Under the pieces are notes generated by a model, which was not told the DNA's origin, did not search any database, and was given only the letters and a program-made list of their open reading frames with translations. Shown here piece after piece: positions 35,201-43,379 of a DNA stretch of 48,944 nt. How positions within the stretch are numbered: the first letter of the stretch is position 1; every line of letters starts with the position of its first letter. Position numbers and translations under genes: made by a program. Origin of the DNA: Ardenticatenales bacterium (GTDB lineage Bacteria; Chloroflexota; Anaerolineae; Promineifilales; Promineifilaceae); NCBI GenBank assembly GCA_020634575.1, contig JACKBM010000053.1, forward strand, positions 1-48,944. Direction: 5' to 3'.

Positions 35201-38200
35201 CTGGCAGGATGTTTTACACGTGGCCGAGATCGGCCGGCGCCAGAATTTCTTCAGCCTGGGCGGCCATTCGTTGCTGGCTACCCAGGTCATGTCGCGGCTG
35301 CAGGTCGCTACGGGGCTGGAAATACCCCTGGCCGACCTCTTCCGCGAACCGACTGTGGCCGGTCTGGCTGGACTTGTTGAGAGCGGCCGGCGGGCCGAGC
35401 CGGCCCAGCCGTTGCCCCCCATCCAGCCCTTACCCCGGGATCGGGCCTTCCCCCTTGCCTACGCCCAGGAACGGATGTGGTTCCTCCACCAGCTGGCGCC
35501 TGACAATGCCGCCTACCATATTCCCACCGCGGTAAGCGTCACCGGCCCTCAGGATGAGCCGCGTTGGCGGGCAGCCATCGATCTCATGATTCAGCGACAC
35601 GAAGGGCTGCGTACGATTTTCCGCCTGGAAAACGAACACCCCGTCCAGGAAATCCTGCCCGATTTTGTCGCGCCCTATCAGCTAATCGATTTAACGCCAG
35701 TGCCTGATGCTGAGCAGGACGATCAACTGCAGCAAATCATCGATTACTATGTGCAGCAGCCGTTTGATATCGCGACCACGCCGGCCTGGCGCATGGCCAC
35801 CATAAAATTGGCTGCCGAGCATCATGTGCTGCTTGTCGTTGTCCATCACATCATCTTTGACCAATGGTCAGCGGGACTTTTCTGGAATGACCTTGTGCTC
35901 CTGTACGAAGGTTTACTGACCGCAGACGGCGCCAATTTGCCGGCCGTGCCAGTGCAATATCCTGACTTTGCTGTCTGGCAACGGGAATGGCTGCAAGGGG
36001 AAGCGCTGGCGCAAATGTTGGGCTACTGGCGCGAGCAATTGCGTGATGTGGCCACCCTCACCTTCCCCACTGATCGCCCTCGCCCGCCGATGCAAACCTT
36101 CAATGGTGACATGGTCCTGCGTGAGATACCGGCCGATCTGGTCGGGCGCATCCGGGCCACAGGCCGGGCTGAAAACGTCACGCATTTTATGGTCATGCTG
36201 GCCGCATTCAACCTGCTGCTGCAAAAATACACCGACCAGCAGGATGTTGTCGTCGGCGTGCCGGTCGCCAATCGGCACCGGCTGGCGGTCGAGAATATCA
36301 TCGGCACCTTCGTTAACTCTCTGGTGATGCGCAGCGATCTGAGCGGCGACCCCACTTTCAATGAGCTTCTGGCCCGTACCCGGACGGTGACGCTGGACGC
36401 CTATGCCCACCAGGAATTACCCTTCGAGAAACTGGTCGAGGAGTTGCAAACGACCCGCGACTTCAGCCGGACGCCTTTCTTTCAGATCATGTTCAACATG
36501 GTCAATGCGCCATTTGAACCCATTTCGGCTGCCGGCACCGATTTTTCGGTACGCGAATTTAGCCGGCAGGTCTCGCAATTTGATTTTTCCGTGACGACCA
36601 GCATTTCCACACATCGATCCTTGAAATCGCTGGTTACCATCGAATACAACACGGATCTGTTCGCTGGCGACACGATGGAGCGGCTGGCGGACCATTATCT
36701 GGAGTTACTGAGCCAGGTAACAGCGGACGCCGCCAAACCGATTTCTGCCTATACCATTTTGACAAATCAGGAGCAGCAGCAGTTAGCCCGGTGGAATGAG
36801 ACAGCCCTGGCCTACCCGGACGCAAGCTGTCTGCACACGCTCTTCAGCGGACAGGCGGCGCAAACGCCGGACAGAATCGCCGTCACGGATGGCCGGCAAC
36901 AGCTCACCTATGCTGAGCTGGAAACACGCACTAATCAACTGGCCCGTTTCCTGCAAGGCAAAGGGGTCCGGCCGGATATGTTCGTAGGGCTTTACACAGA
37001 GCGCCACGTCGATATGGTCGTTGGCCTGCTGGGCATCCTCAAAGCCGGCGCCGCCTACCTGCCCCTTGACCCCGCCTTTCCGGCCGATCGCCTGGCCTAC
37101 ATGCTCGAGGATTCGGCCGCCACGCTGATGTTGACTGAGAGCAAACTGGTCGAGTTTGCCCCGGAATTTGCCGGCGAGATGATCTGCCTGGACCGGGATT
37201 GGCCCCAAATCGCCACCGCAAGTCACGCCCCCGTCACCTCTGCGGCCACGGCGACAAATCTGGCCTACATCATTTACACCTCCGGCTCCACCGGCAAGCC
37301 TAAAGGCGTGTTATTACAACATCAGGGGGTGGTCAACTTCCTGACTTCTATGCGGCAGCAGCCAGGACTGACTGTAGACGATACGCTACTGGCGGTCACC
37401 ACACTCTCCTTTGATATTTCCGTTTTGGAGGTCTTTCTGCCGTTGACAACCGGGGCCAAACTGGTCGTCGTCAGCAAGGAAATTTCTGCCGATGGCTGGC
37501 TCCTGGCTGAGGCGCTGGCCGAACATCAGGCAACCGTCATGCAGGCAACGCCGGTCACCTGGTCCATGCTGATCGACACCGGCTGGCAGGGGACGGCGTC
37601 GCTACGGAAGGTGCTGTGCGGCGGCGAGGCGTTGTCACGCGAGCTGGCCAATCAGATCCTGGCCCGGAACGTCGAACTGTGGAACATGTACGGGCCGACG
37701 GAGACGACAATCTGGTCGGCCGTGGAGCAAATTGCGCCGGGTGATGCGCCCATCACCATTGGCCACCCTATCGGCAACACCACCTTCCACATCCTGGACC
37801 GGCAGGGCCGGCCGGTGCCCGTTGGCATTCCTGGCGAGCTGCTGATTGGCGGCGACGGGCTGGCGCGTGGGTACTTGCACCGGCCGGAGCTCACCGCCGA
37901 ACGGTTCATCCCCGACCCCTTCAGCGGCCAACCGGGCGCCCGCCTCTACCGGACCGGCGACCTGGCCCGCTTCCGCGCTGATGGCCGCGTTGAGTTCATG
38001 GGCCGGCTGGATTTCCAGGTCAAGGTGCGCGGCTACCGCATTGAGCTGGGCGAGATCGAACACGTGATGGACCGGCACCCGGCCATTCGCGAAGCGGTGG
38101 TCATTGCCCGGGAGGACAATCCGGGCGACAAGCGGCTGGTAGCTTATTACCAGCTGCAAAACGGCGCGGAAAACCCCGGCAACGGCACCTGGCGCGACTT

Positions 38201-38681
38201 CCTCGGGGAGCATCTGCCCGATTACATGATCCCGTCCCAATTCATGCCGCTGGCAGAATTCCCCTTAACGCCCAATCGCAAGGTCGACCGCAAAGCGTTG
38301 CCGGCGCCGGCGGGCTACCGGCCGGAACGGGAACGCCCCTACATTGCTCCCGGTAGCGATCTGGAGCACATTCTGGCCGAGACTTTGGCCGAAATCCTGA
38401 CTGTTGAGCGGGTCGGCGTCACTGACAACTTTTTTGAGCTGGGTGGCCATTCATTGCAGGCAACCCGGTACGTGGCCCGGGTCAACAAAACCTTTCGCAC
38501 GGACCTACCCTTGCGAGCGTTTCTACAACGGCCCACTGTCCAGGACCTGGCCAACTATCTGCTGGCGCTGCCCGACGATGGCCGCCGCGTCGAACGCAGC
38601 GCCCAACTCCTGCGCCGCATCGCCAGCATGAGTGACGAAGAGGTCAAGGCGATGTTGGCCCAGCGCAAAGCGGCAGGTTAG
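32214..38681 (+). CDS. Two-module NRPS (C-A-PCP-C-A-PCP)
   Basis: 2155 residues. Module 1: C with VHHIAADG, A with YTSGSTG near 632, NMYGPTE and YRIEL, PCP with Ser near 1018 in GGHSLLA. Module 2: C with HHIIFDQWS near 1210 (usual Gly replaced by Gln), A with YTSGSTG near 1688, PCP with Ser near 2079 in GGHSLQA. By alignment with PheA positions I read the same code, D-I-L-Q-L-G-M-I-W-K, for both A domains. This differs at one place from DILQLGLIWK, known for glycine, so glycine or a small residue is predicted twice. The N-terminal C domain implies an upstream acyl or peptidyl donor. The C-terminal tail (MSDEEVKAMLAQRKA) has no TE and matches that of the NRPS at 43380. A GAGG lies 13 bases before the ATG. 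Confidence 0.96.
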   Translation: MESKSLTPEQKRELLAQLLKEKARQAEKVAPLSHNQRAMWFLQQLAPQSSAYNLSVSAPFPYTLDLAALRQSLQTLSDRHASLRTGYTSRAGEPFQVIRPHHPARLHQIDASGWADEQILAQMEAELRRPFDLANDDIWRTLIFSRGANDHLIQIVVHHIAADGLSIWLMLAELDALYQAALHGERLELPPLTSQYLDFVTWQAERLADAAGEQLWSFWQGYLQAYPTLDLPTDFVRPAISTYQGNTESFRIDEATAEQLRALARQHNTTLFTLLASAFALLLGRHANQTDILLATPVLGRGQPEFRQVVGDFVNTLPVRFDLSGAPDLGSLLGRAHKSVASALGHQDWPFGLLVERLAPERDPGRNPIVQAAINLLQPGTLGFDFSRHQAGLSIDARQQEGQFDLALELTESGKALDGRLRYSTDLFTGATAAQIIAQFQHLLTEFLQAADRPVTALPLESVAISQSRLAQFNDTARPLPAGQTFLDLFAAIVANQPDAIALSDNTGSLTYQELDQQSRQLASALQAAGIGAGDLVGLHLERDRAMILLALALWQLGAAYLPLDPNFPAERLAYITEDAACAAVISSVGLATGLRVPAGTRLLHSDQLLANTSDRLPNLPGSQPNELAYVIYTSGSTGQPKGVEIEHGNLFNFLLAMQEAPGLATTDSLLAVTTLAFDISVLELFLPLTVGARVVIAPEATSRDGRLLGQLLAAEAITVMQATPATWAMLLAANWRPAPHLRRALVGGERLPRALAAELLALDLALWNMYGPTETTIWSAMARVEPGAGPVTLGRPIANTQLYVLDGNGGLAPAGLPGELCIGGLGVARGYRGRPELTAERFTANPFGEGRLYHTGDIVRFSTAGELLFLGRADNQVKLRGYRIELAEIEHQLLRHPDVAQAIVVIQGAGEAARLAAFVIPARAGSRLDGAALGQFLAQTLPGYMVPGLFTQLESFPQTPNRKIDRRRLAQFDLSPDTAAGDAPANETEELIAGIWQDVLHVAEIGRRQNFFSLGGHSLLATQVMSRLQVATGLEIPLADLFREPTVAGLAGLVESGRRAEPAQPLPPIQPLPRDRAFPLAYAQERMWFLHQLAPDNAAYHIPTAVSVTGPQDEPRWRAAIDLMIQRHEGLRTIFRLENEHPVQEILPDFVAPYQLIDLTPVPDAEQDDQLQQIIDYYVQQPFDIATTPAWRMATIKLAAEHHVLLVVVHHIIFDQWSAGLFWNDLVLLYEGLLTADGANLPAVPVQYPDFAVWQREWLQGEALAQMLGYWREQLRDVATLTFPTDRPRPPMQTFNGDMVLREIPADLVGRIRATGRAENVTHFMVMLAAFNLLLQKYTDQQDVVVGVPVANRHRLAVENIIGTFVNSLVMRSDLSGDPTFNELLARTRTVTLDAYAHQELPFEKLVEELQTTRDFSRTPFFQIMFNMVNAPFEPISAAGTDFSVREFSRQVSQFDFSVTTSISTHRSLKSLVTIEYNTDLFAGDTMERLADHYLELLSQVTADAAKPISAYTILTNQEQQQLARWNETALAYPDASCLHTLFSGQAAQTPDRIAVTDGRQQLTYAELETRTNQLARFLQGKGVRPDMFVGLYTERHVDMVVGLLGILKAGAAYLPLDPAFPADRLAYMLEDSAATLMLTESKLVEFAPEFAGEMICLDRDWPQIATASHAPVTSAATATNLAYIIYTSGSTGKPKGVLLQHQGVVNFLTSMRQQPGLTVDDTLLAVTTLSFDISVLEVFLPLTTGAKLVVVSKEISADGWLLAEALAEHQATVMQATPVTWSMLIDTGWQGTASLRKVLCGGEALSRELANQILARNVELWNMYGPTETTIWSAVEQIAPGDAPITIGHPIGNTTFHILDRQGRPVPVGIPGELLIGGDGLARGYLHRPELTAERFIPDPFSGQPGARLYRTGDLARFRADGRVEFMGRLDFQVKVRGYRIELGEIEHVMDRHPAIREAVVIAREDNPGDKRLVAYYQLQNGAENPGNGTWRDFLGEHLPDYMIPSQFMPLAEFPLTPNRKVDRKALPAPAGYRPERERPYIAPGSDLEHILAETLAEILTVERVGVTDNFFELGGHSLQATRYVARVNKTFRTDLPLRAFLQRPTVQDLANYLLALPDDGRRVERSAQLLRRIASMSDEEVKAMLAQRKAAG
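34004..34013. repeat. ACCGGCCGGT dispersed palindrome (representative of 29 copies)
   Basis: A perfect 10-bp palindrome. Copies by eye start at 1403, 1920, 2761, 2927, 4483, 9275, 10353, 10736, 11000, 12565, 14570, 14736, 16346, 16796, 17319, 18104, 19115, 22619, 24608, 25530, 27419, 27626, 28872, 30159, 33568, 34004, 34652, 40828 and 45528. Nearly all are inside genes, on either strand and in different frames. Here it is extended to GGTACCGGCCGGTACC. Confidence 0.85.
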
Positions 38682-38736
38682 CGTTACTGAGCAGCCGCTG
38701 CCAAGATGGTCGCCAGTTGGCTATTTTTGGGGTGAC

Positions 38737-41334
38737 TCAGGCGGGAGAACCGCAAGTTGATAGCGGGCGTGGGCCAGGATCGGGGGCGGAAAGAAGGCCC
38801 GCATCGGGTTGGGCCGAACTCAGTTCTGCCTGCAGTACCTGCAACATCACCGGTAAATTCGGCTGGCTGATCACTGTACGATGATCGCCGGGGACCTCAC
38901 AAATCCGTAACGTCTTCACCGTCGCAGCCCAGCCTTTGCTCTCGTCGACATGATCAAAGATCTTCCATTCTTCCGCAGCGCGAAGCAGGACGACTGGGCC
39001 GGCATAAGGCTGAGCGTCGTACTGGCTCCATAGCCGGTCAAAATGGTTAAACATGTAGACTTCCAGATGCGCCTGCGGCAGCGTTTCGCGCCCGCGATTT
39101 TTCTCCCGCTTGTGCCCATATTGGGCCAGCCGCCAGGCAATTTGCACCCGCACAAACTTACGCAGGTGATGGACGGGATCTTTGACGGCATCGAGCAGCC
39201 TTTCAAACAAGCCAATTGAACGGGGCCGCACGGTGGGATGAAACGTGTCGATGAGCGCCAGCAGGGCAACATCCTGCCCCGACCGGTGCAACTGCTGAGC
39301 CATCTCGTAGGCGACGACGCCGCCACCGGAATAACCACCGAGATAATACGGCCCCTCGGGCTGTTGGCGGCGCAATTCCGCGACATAGGTGCGGGCCATG
39401 CTTTCAATGGATTGATGAGCCTCGCTGATATCCTCGTAGCCACGGGCCTGGAAGCCGTAGAGCGGCACAGCAGGCAAATATTCCCGCCATTCATTCAGGA
39501 ACATCACATGGCCACCGGCGCCATGGACACAATAGAATGGCTGGAATTGCGGTGATCCCTCGTTAATTTTGACCAACGCATGATATCTGGGTTCAGCAGC
39601 CTGGGGGGTGTTGTGCTGGTCGATAAGCCCGGCCAGCTCGGCGATCGTCCGATAATCGTAAATGACGGCCAGGCGCAGGGCGACATTCAGCTGCTGCCGA
39701 ATCTGGCTGAACAGCCTTACGGCCAGCAGGGAATGGCCGCCGGCGGCAAAGAAATCCTCGTAGATGTTGCTGGGTGGTGCACCGAGTAGATCCTGCCAGA
39801 TCTGCGCTAAAGCGCGCTCTGTGGCTGTGCGCGGCCCGGTTGCCAATGGCGCGTCAGCCGGGTCATCAAGCATGATTGGCGCCGGCAAAACCGGCTCGCC
39901 AGATGCCGTCAATACCAGTTGATCAGGCGCCGCCACAACCTGGCGCAAGAGTTGCAGGTAATCGTCCAGGAACGTTTCCAACTGCGCCCGAGTAAAGAGT
40001 TCACAATCATAAACAACCGTCAGGCCTATCCCGGACGAGGTTTCTTCGGCGTAGACCGTGATATCGAATTGGGCGTTTAGCTCCGTGCGGGAGAGCCAGG
40101 CGATCTCCAAGTCGCCATTGGGATTGAAGTTTTGCTCGTAGTTGAGCATGTTGAACAGAATCTGGAAGTAAGGGTTGCGGCCAAAGCGACGGGGCGGATT
40201 CAGGTGCGCGACCAACTGTTCAAACGGTATGTCCTGATGAGCGATGCCGTCCAGGCAGGTCTGTTTGACCCGATCCAGCAGCTGCCTGAAACTTAGGTCG
40301 CCGGTCAATTGGGTGCGCAAGGCCAGCGTATTCACAAAATAACCGATCAGGGGTTCCAGCTCAACCTGGCTCCGGCCGGATACCGGCGTCCCCACAATGA
40401 TATCCCGCGCGCCCGTCAGCCGGCTGAGGAGCAGCTTGAACGTGCCCAGCAGCCCCATAAACAGGGTGGCACCCTGAGCACGGCATAGCTGGCCCAGACG
40501 AGCCGCCACAGCCTCTGGAATATCCAGCAAAATCTGGTGGCCCTTAAATTGCGGCTTCTCGCTCCGCTCGGCGACCGTTGGCAGTTCCACTTGAGCCAGG
40601 GGGGGCGCCAATTGACGGCGCCAGTACGCCAGCTGCTCCTGGTAGCTCTGCTCAGCCCGGGCCTGGTGCTGCCAGTAGGCAAAGTCACCGTATTGGCGCT
40701 GAAGTTCCGGCAGCTGGGGTGCTGTGCCGGCCGCCAGGGCCTGATAAGCACCGAGCAGCTCACCCAAAAACAGATTCACTGACCAGCCGTCGGCGACGAT
40801 ATGGTGCATGGTCAGGGAAATGACGTTACCGGCCGGTGCCAATCGAATCAAATGCAACCGGGCCAGCACGTCCTGGCCCAGGTCAAATCGGAAGCCCGCC
40901 TCCTGCGCCAGGAGCGCCTGCAATGCCTCGGCCTGACCCGCCCCTTGCAACGACCTCAAGTCGGTCAATAACAAGGGAGTTTCGGCATACGGCTGGACAA
41001 ACTGATACGGGACCCCATCCACCTCAGCAAAGCGGGTGCGCAATATCTCATGGCGGCGCCAGATATGATTCACAGCCTCTTCGAGCAATTCCGGCCTGAG
41101 AGAAATATCGAGCCGGAAGGCCGCGTGGATATTGTTGGCGCCGGTGCTGCCATACATCTGCTCCAGAAACCAGACCCGTGCCTGCGCATATGCCAGCGGT
41201 ATCCGGGCCGTTTCCGGGCGGGCCTGAATCTGGGCCGCATTATCCTCGGTCAGCAACTGCTCTTCAGCCAGCATCAGCTCTAGAAGGGCCAATTGCTCTT
41301 CAGATAGCTCGCCGGAAAAGTCCTGAATGTCCAT
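38737..41334 (-). CDS. NRPS-type C-PCP-TE protein, copy 2
   Basis: 865 residues, same domain order as the protein at 19731-22289 and alike over its full length. Short helical N-terminal tail (LALLELMLAEEQLL), C domain with MHHIVADGWS (His177-His178), PCP with GGHSLLA, thioesterase with GYSGGG, LIDTFHP and PGDHRT. It differs from copy 1 in a longer C-terminal tail (about 13 residues, Pro/Ser-rich). No A domain. It is transcribed alone, convergent with the NRPS, from the divergent region it shares with the flippase gene. It may act on a different chain, or offload the second NRPS. Confidence 0.94.
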   Translation of the reverse strand: MDIQDFSGELSEEQLALLELMLAEEQLLTEDNAAQIQARPETARIPLAYAQARVWFLEQMYGSTGANNIHAAFRLDISLRPELLEEAVNHIWRRHEILRTRFAEVDGVPYQFVQPYAETPLLLTDLRSLQGAGQAEALQALLAQEAGFRFDLGQDVLARLHLIRLAPAGNVISLTMHHIVADGWSVNLFLGELLGAYQALAAGTAPQLPELQRQYGDFAYWQHQARAEQSYQEQLAYWRRQLAPPLAQVELPTVAERSEKPQFKGHQILLDIPEAVAARLGQLCRAQGATLFMGLLGTFKLLLSRLTGARDIIVGTPVSGRSQVELEPLIGYFVNTLALRTQLTGDLSFRQLLDRVKQTCLDGIAHQDIPFEQLVAHLNPPRRFGRNPYFQILFNMLNYEQNFNPNGDLEIAWLSRTELNAQFDITVYAEETSSGIGLTVVYDCELFTRAQLETFLDDYLQLLRQVVAAPDQLVLTASGEPVLPAPIMLDDPADAPLATGPRTATERALAQIWQDLLGAPPSNIYEDFFAAGGHSLLAVRLFSQIRQQLNVALRLAVIYDYRTIAELAGLIDQHNTPQAAEPRYHALVKINEGSPQFQPFYCVHGAGGHVMFLNEWREYLPAVPLYGFQARGYEDISEAHQSIESMARTYVAELRRQQPEGPYYLGGYSGGGVVAYEMAQQLHRSGQDVALLALIDTFHPTVRPRSIGLFERLLDAVKDPVHHLRKFVRVQIAWRLAQYGHKREKNRGRETLPQAHLEVYMFNHFDRLWSQYDAQPYAGPVVLLRAAEEWKIFDHVDESKGWAATVKTLRICEVPGDHRTVISQPNLPVMLQVLQAELSSAQPDAGLLSAPDPGPRPLSTCGSPA

Positions 41335-41774
41335 TGCTGTGTCCCTCAGTCAATCTGGGTACAACGACCAATCGCCACATCACCTGTTCGCCACGAATGG
41401 CAAAAGGTTTTCCTATGCCTTATTTTTGAGAAGCTAGTACGGTCAATGCACGAGACGCGTAACTGGGGGTATTTTACCTCATAAAACACCCTTTTGGCAG
41501 CGAAGAAAGCGGGAATGGTTGGCCAGACGTTCGCTAACCGCTGGCGAGGCCGCCCCTCTCAATCTTCGTAGCGGCTCAATTTGACCCCAGGCCGCAGGCT
41601 ACAATATCAGTTTTTCCTTAAAGCAAAGCTTACAGCCGGAACAGTCCAGACGCCGGCTTTCTGCTAAACTGTAAGCTCGTTCGTCAGGTTCAAACCATAA
41701 ACTGATGCGATTAATGCCAACAATTGTGACCATTGGCTACCCCCCGGGGAAATGTGACATTCAGGTAAATTATC
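41335..41774. promoter_or_regulatory. Divergent control region between C-PCP-TE copy 2 and flippase
   Basis: 440 bases without a gene. A dyad GGGTATTTTA-cctca-TAAAACACCC (41467-41491, one mismatch) lies about 130 bases from the C-PCP-TE start and is followed on the plus strand by TTTT. The nested stem element is at 41617-41690. Parts from about 41549 on resemble 31871-32033 (shared CCGCCCCTC, CCCCAG, CTTAAAG), so the two control regions seem to share ancestry. Promoter boxes not assigned. Confidence 0.55.
41617..41690. promoter_or_regulatory. Nested stem element, copy B
   Basis: Outer arms GCTTAC (41628-41633) and GTAAGC (41671-41676) enclose inner arms AGCCGG (41634-41639) and CCGGCT (41653-41658). 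It is preceded by CTTAAAG and followed by TTCGTCAGGTT. Compared with copy A the outer end pair changes from A-T to G-C and the whole inner stem changes sequence while staying paired. Confidence 0.6.
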
Positions 41775-43286
41775 TTGACCAACTCAGTCGACACTGATCG
41801 TGGTAAGAGCCGCATTTTCCGAAATGCGTCATATCTCTTTGTCTCCCAGGCTGTCACATGGGCTCTGTCGCTGCTGTTGGCCGTGATTGTGCCACGCCAT
41901 TTTGGCCCTGAGGCTTCCGGTCAATTTCAGGTGGCTCTCTCGCTGTGGACGATCACCGGCATCCTCATCGGCTTCGGCACGGACACCATCATCACTCGGG
42001 AGGTGGCACGCCACCCCCAGCGGCTCAATGAATTGGTCGGCAGCGGTATGCTGCTTCGTTTCGGCTTCCACCTGGTCGGCTTTGCCATCCTGCTGGTCGT
42101 CACCTGGCTGCTGGGCTACTCACGCCCGATCCTGATCTTTGTGGCCATCCTGGGCATCAGTAACTGGATGGATCAGTTAGCCGGTATGATCTCGGCCGCC
42201 CATTATGGCCTTGAGGAGATGCCGGCGCTCTCCGTCATCGGCGTCCTGGTCCGGCTGATCGCCGATTCGGCCGCGATCATCCTGACGCTGCTCGATTTCA
42301 GCCTGACCATGGTGATCGCCACACGAATTCTGGGCAGCATCCTCTACCTGGGACTGCTCTGGTTCAACCTTGCGCGTACAGCCCAGTTCTGGCCCCGGCC
42401 GAATCGCGCCACCTCTGTCTGGCTGTTGCGCAGCAGCGCCCCCATCATCATCACCCGGCTGATGCGCAACCTCTACGCGCAGCTGGATATCATCATCATT
42501 TCGTTGCTGGTAACTGAGGTGGTAGTGGGCTGGTATGGCGTTGCCGACGCTCTGTTCGGCACCATGTTGTTTCTGCCGAGCATCCTGGGAACCGTGCTCT
42601 TTCCCATGATGGCGCGGATGTATGATGAAACACCGGCCGAGGCGGCCCGCTTTACCCGGCGCATCTTCCACCTGATGCTCGTCGTGATTGTGCCCCTGGG
42701 GTTAGGCGTAACGGCTATTGCCCAGCCAGTGGTGCTGCTGATTTACGGCGAGGCGTTTGCCCCGGCGGGTCCTGTCCTGGCCACCTTCGGCGTCGTGGTC
42801 ATTTTTACGGCGTTGAATACGGTCCTCAATCAGCAACTCGTGGCCATGAACCGGGAAAAGCAGCAGACCTGGCTGCTCATGCTGGCTGTCGTCGTCGCGG
42901 CGCCGCTGGATCTGCTGCTGATCAAGGTCACCCAGGCCCAGTGGCAGAATGGCGCCATCGGCGGCGCCCTTGCCTACATTGTCACCGAAGGGCTGATCAC
43001 AATCGGCAGCGTCGTCATCCTGCCAGCGGGAACTCTAAATCGCAGCACCATCTGGCTCACCCTGAAAACCGGGGCCGCCGGCGCGCTGATGGTGCTCGCA
43101 GCCTGGCTGACAAACCAATATTTCCTGGCCATCCCAATTCTGGTCGGCGTCGCGACCTACGGAGTCCTCGCCTACTTGTTCCGGCTGGTGAGTCGGGACG
43201 ATCAGCAGCTTATCAGCCAGATGATCGCGACCCAGCTGAGCAAGCTGGCCCGCTTCCGGTCGCACTCCGAACAGTTTCACACCTGA
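41775..43286 (+). CDS. MATE/Wzx-type flippase (polysaccharide biosynthesis/lipid export)
   Basis: 503 residues with about 14 membrane helices. It begins NASYLFVSQAVTWALSLLLA, the usual opening of Wzx/RfbX-like flippases of the multidrug/oligosaccharidyl-lipid/polysaccharide superfamily. No ATPase domain. Such proteins move lipid-linked sugars or peptide conjugates outward. Lying among NRPS genes it is the best candidate for exporting the product, though a glycan role is equally consistent with the family. The start is a TTG with AGGT eight bases before it; there is no ATG in the N-terminal region that would keep the first helix whole. Confidence 0.88.
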   Translation: MTNSVDTDRGKSRIFRNASYLFVSQAVTWALSLLLAVIVPRHFGPEASGQFQVALSLWTITGILIGFGTDTIITREVARHPQRLNELVGSGMLLRFGFHLVGFAILLVVTWLLGYSRPILIFVAILGISNWMDQLAGMISAAHYGLEEMPALSVIGVLVRLIADSAAIILTLLDFSLTMVIATRILGSILYLGLLWFNLARTAQFWPRPNRATSVWLLRSSAPIIITRLMRNLYAQLDIIIISLLVTEVVVGWYGVADALFGTMLFLPSILGTVLFPMMARMYDETPAEAARFTRRIFHLMLVVIVPLGLGVTAIAQPVVLLIYGEAFAPAGPVLATFGVVVIFTALNTVLNQQLVAMNREKQQTWLLMLAVVVAAPLDLLLIKVTQAQWQNGAIGGALAYIVTEGLITIGSVVILPAGTLNRSTIWLTLKTGAAGALMVLAAWLTNQYFLAIPILVGVATYGVLAYLFRLVSRDDQQLISQMIATQLSKLARFRSHSEQFHT

Positions 43287-43302
43287 CAACACGCCCTGAC
43301 AG

Positions 43303-43340
43303 AAAAACGACGCGCTACCGGCCGGAGCCAGCAGCGCGTC
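43303..43340 (-). terminator. Rho-independent terminator of the single-module NRPS gene
   Basis: Read on the minus strand, GACGCGCT (43340-43333) and AGCGCGTC (43316-43309) form an 8-bp GC-rich stem with a 16-nt loop. After one base comes TTTTT (43307-43303). It starts 40 bases after the NRPS stop. It may also slow plus-strand transcripts from the flippase gene. Confidence 0.75.
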
Positions 43341-43379
43341 ATTCGTAGTTGTTCCCGGAACTCAACGTCCGTATCAGAA

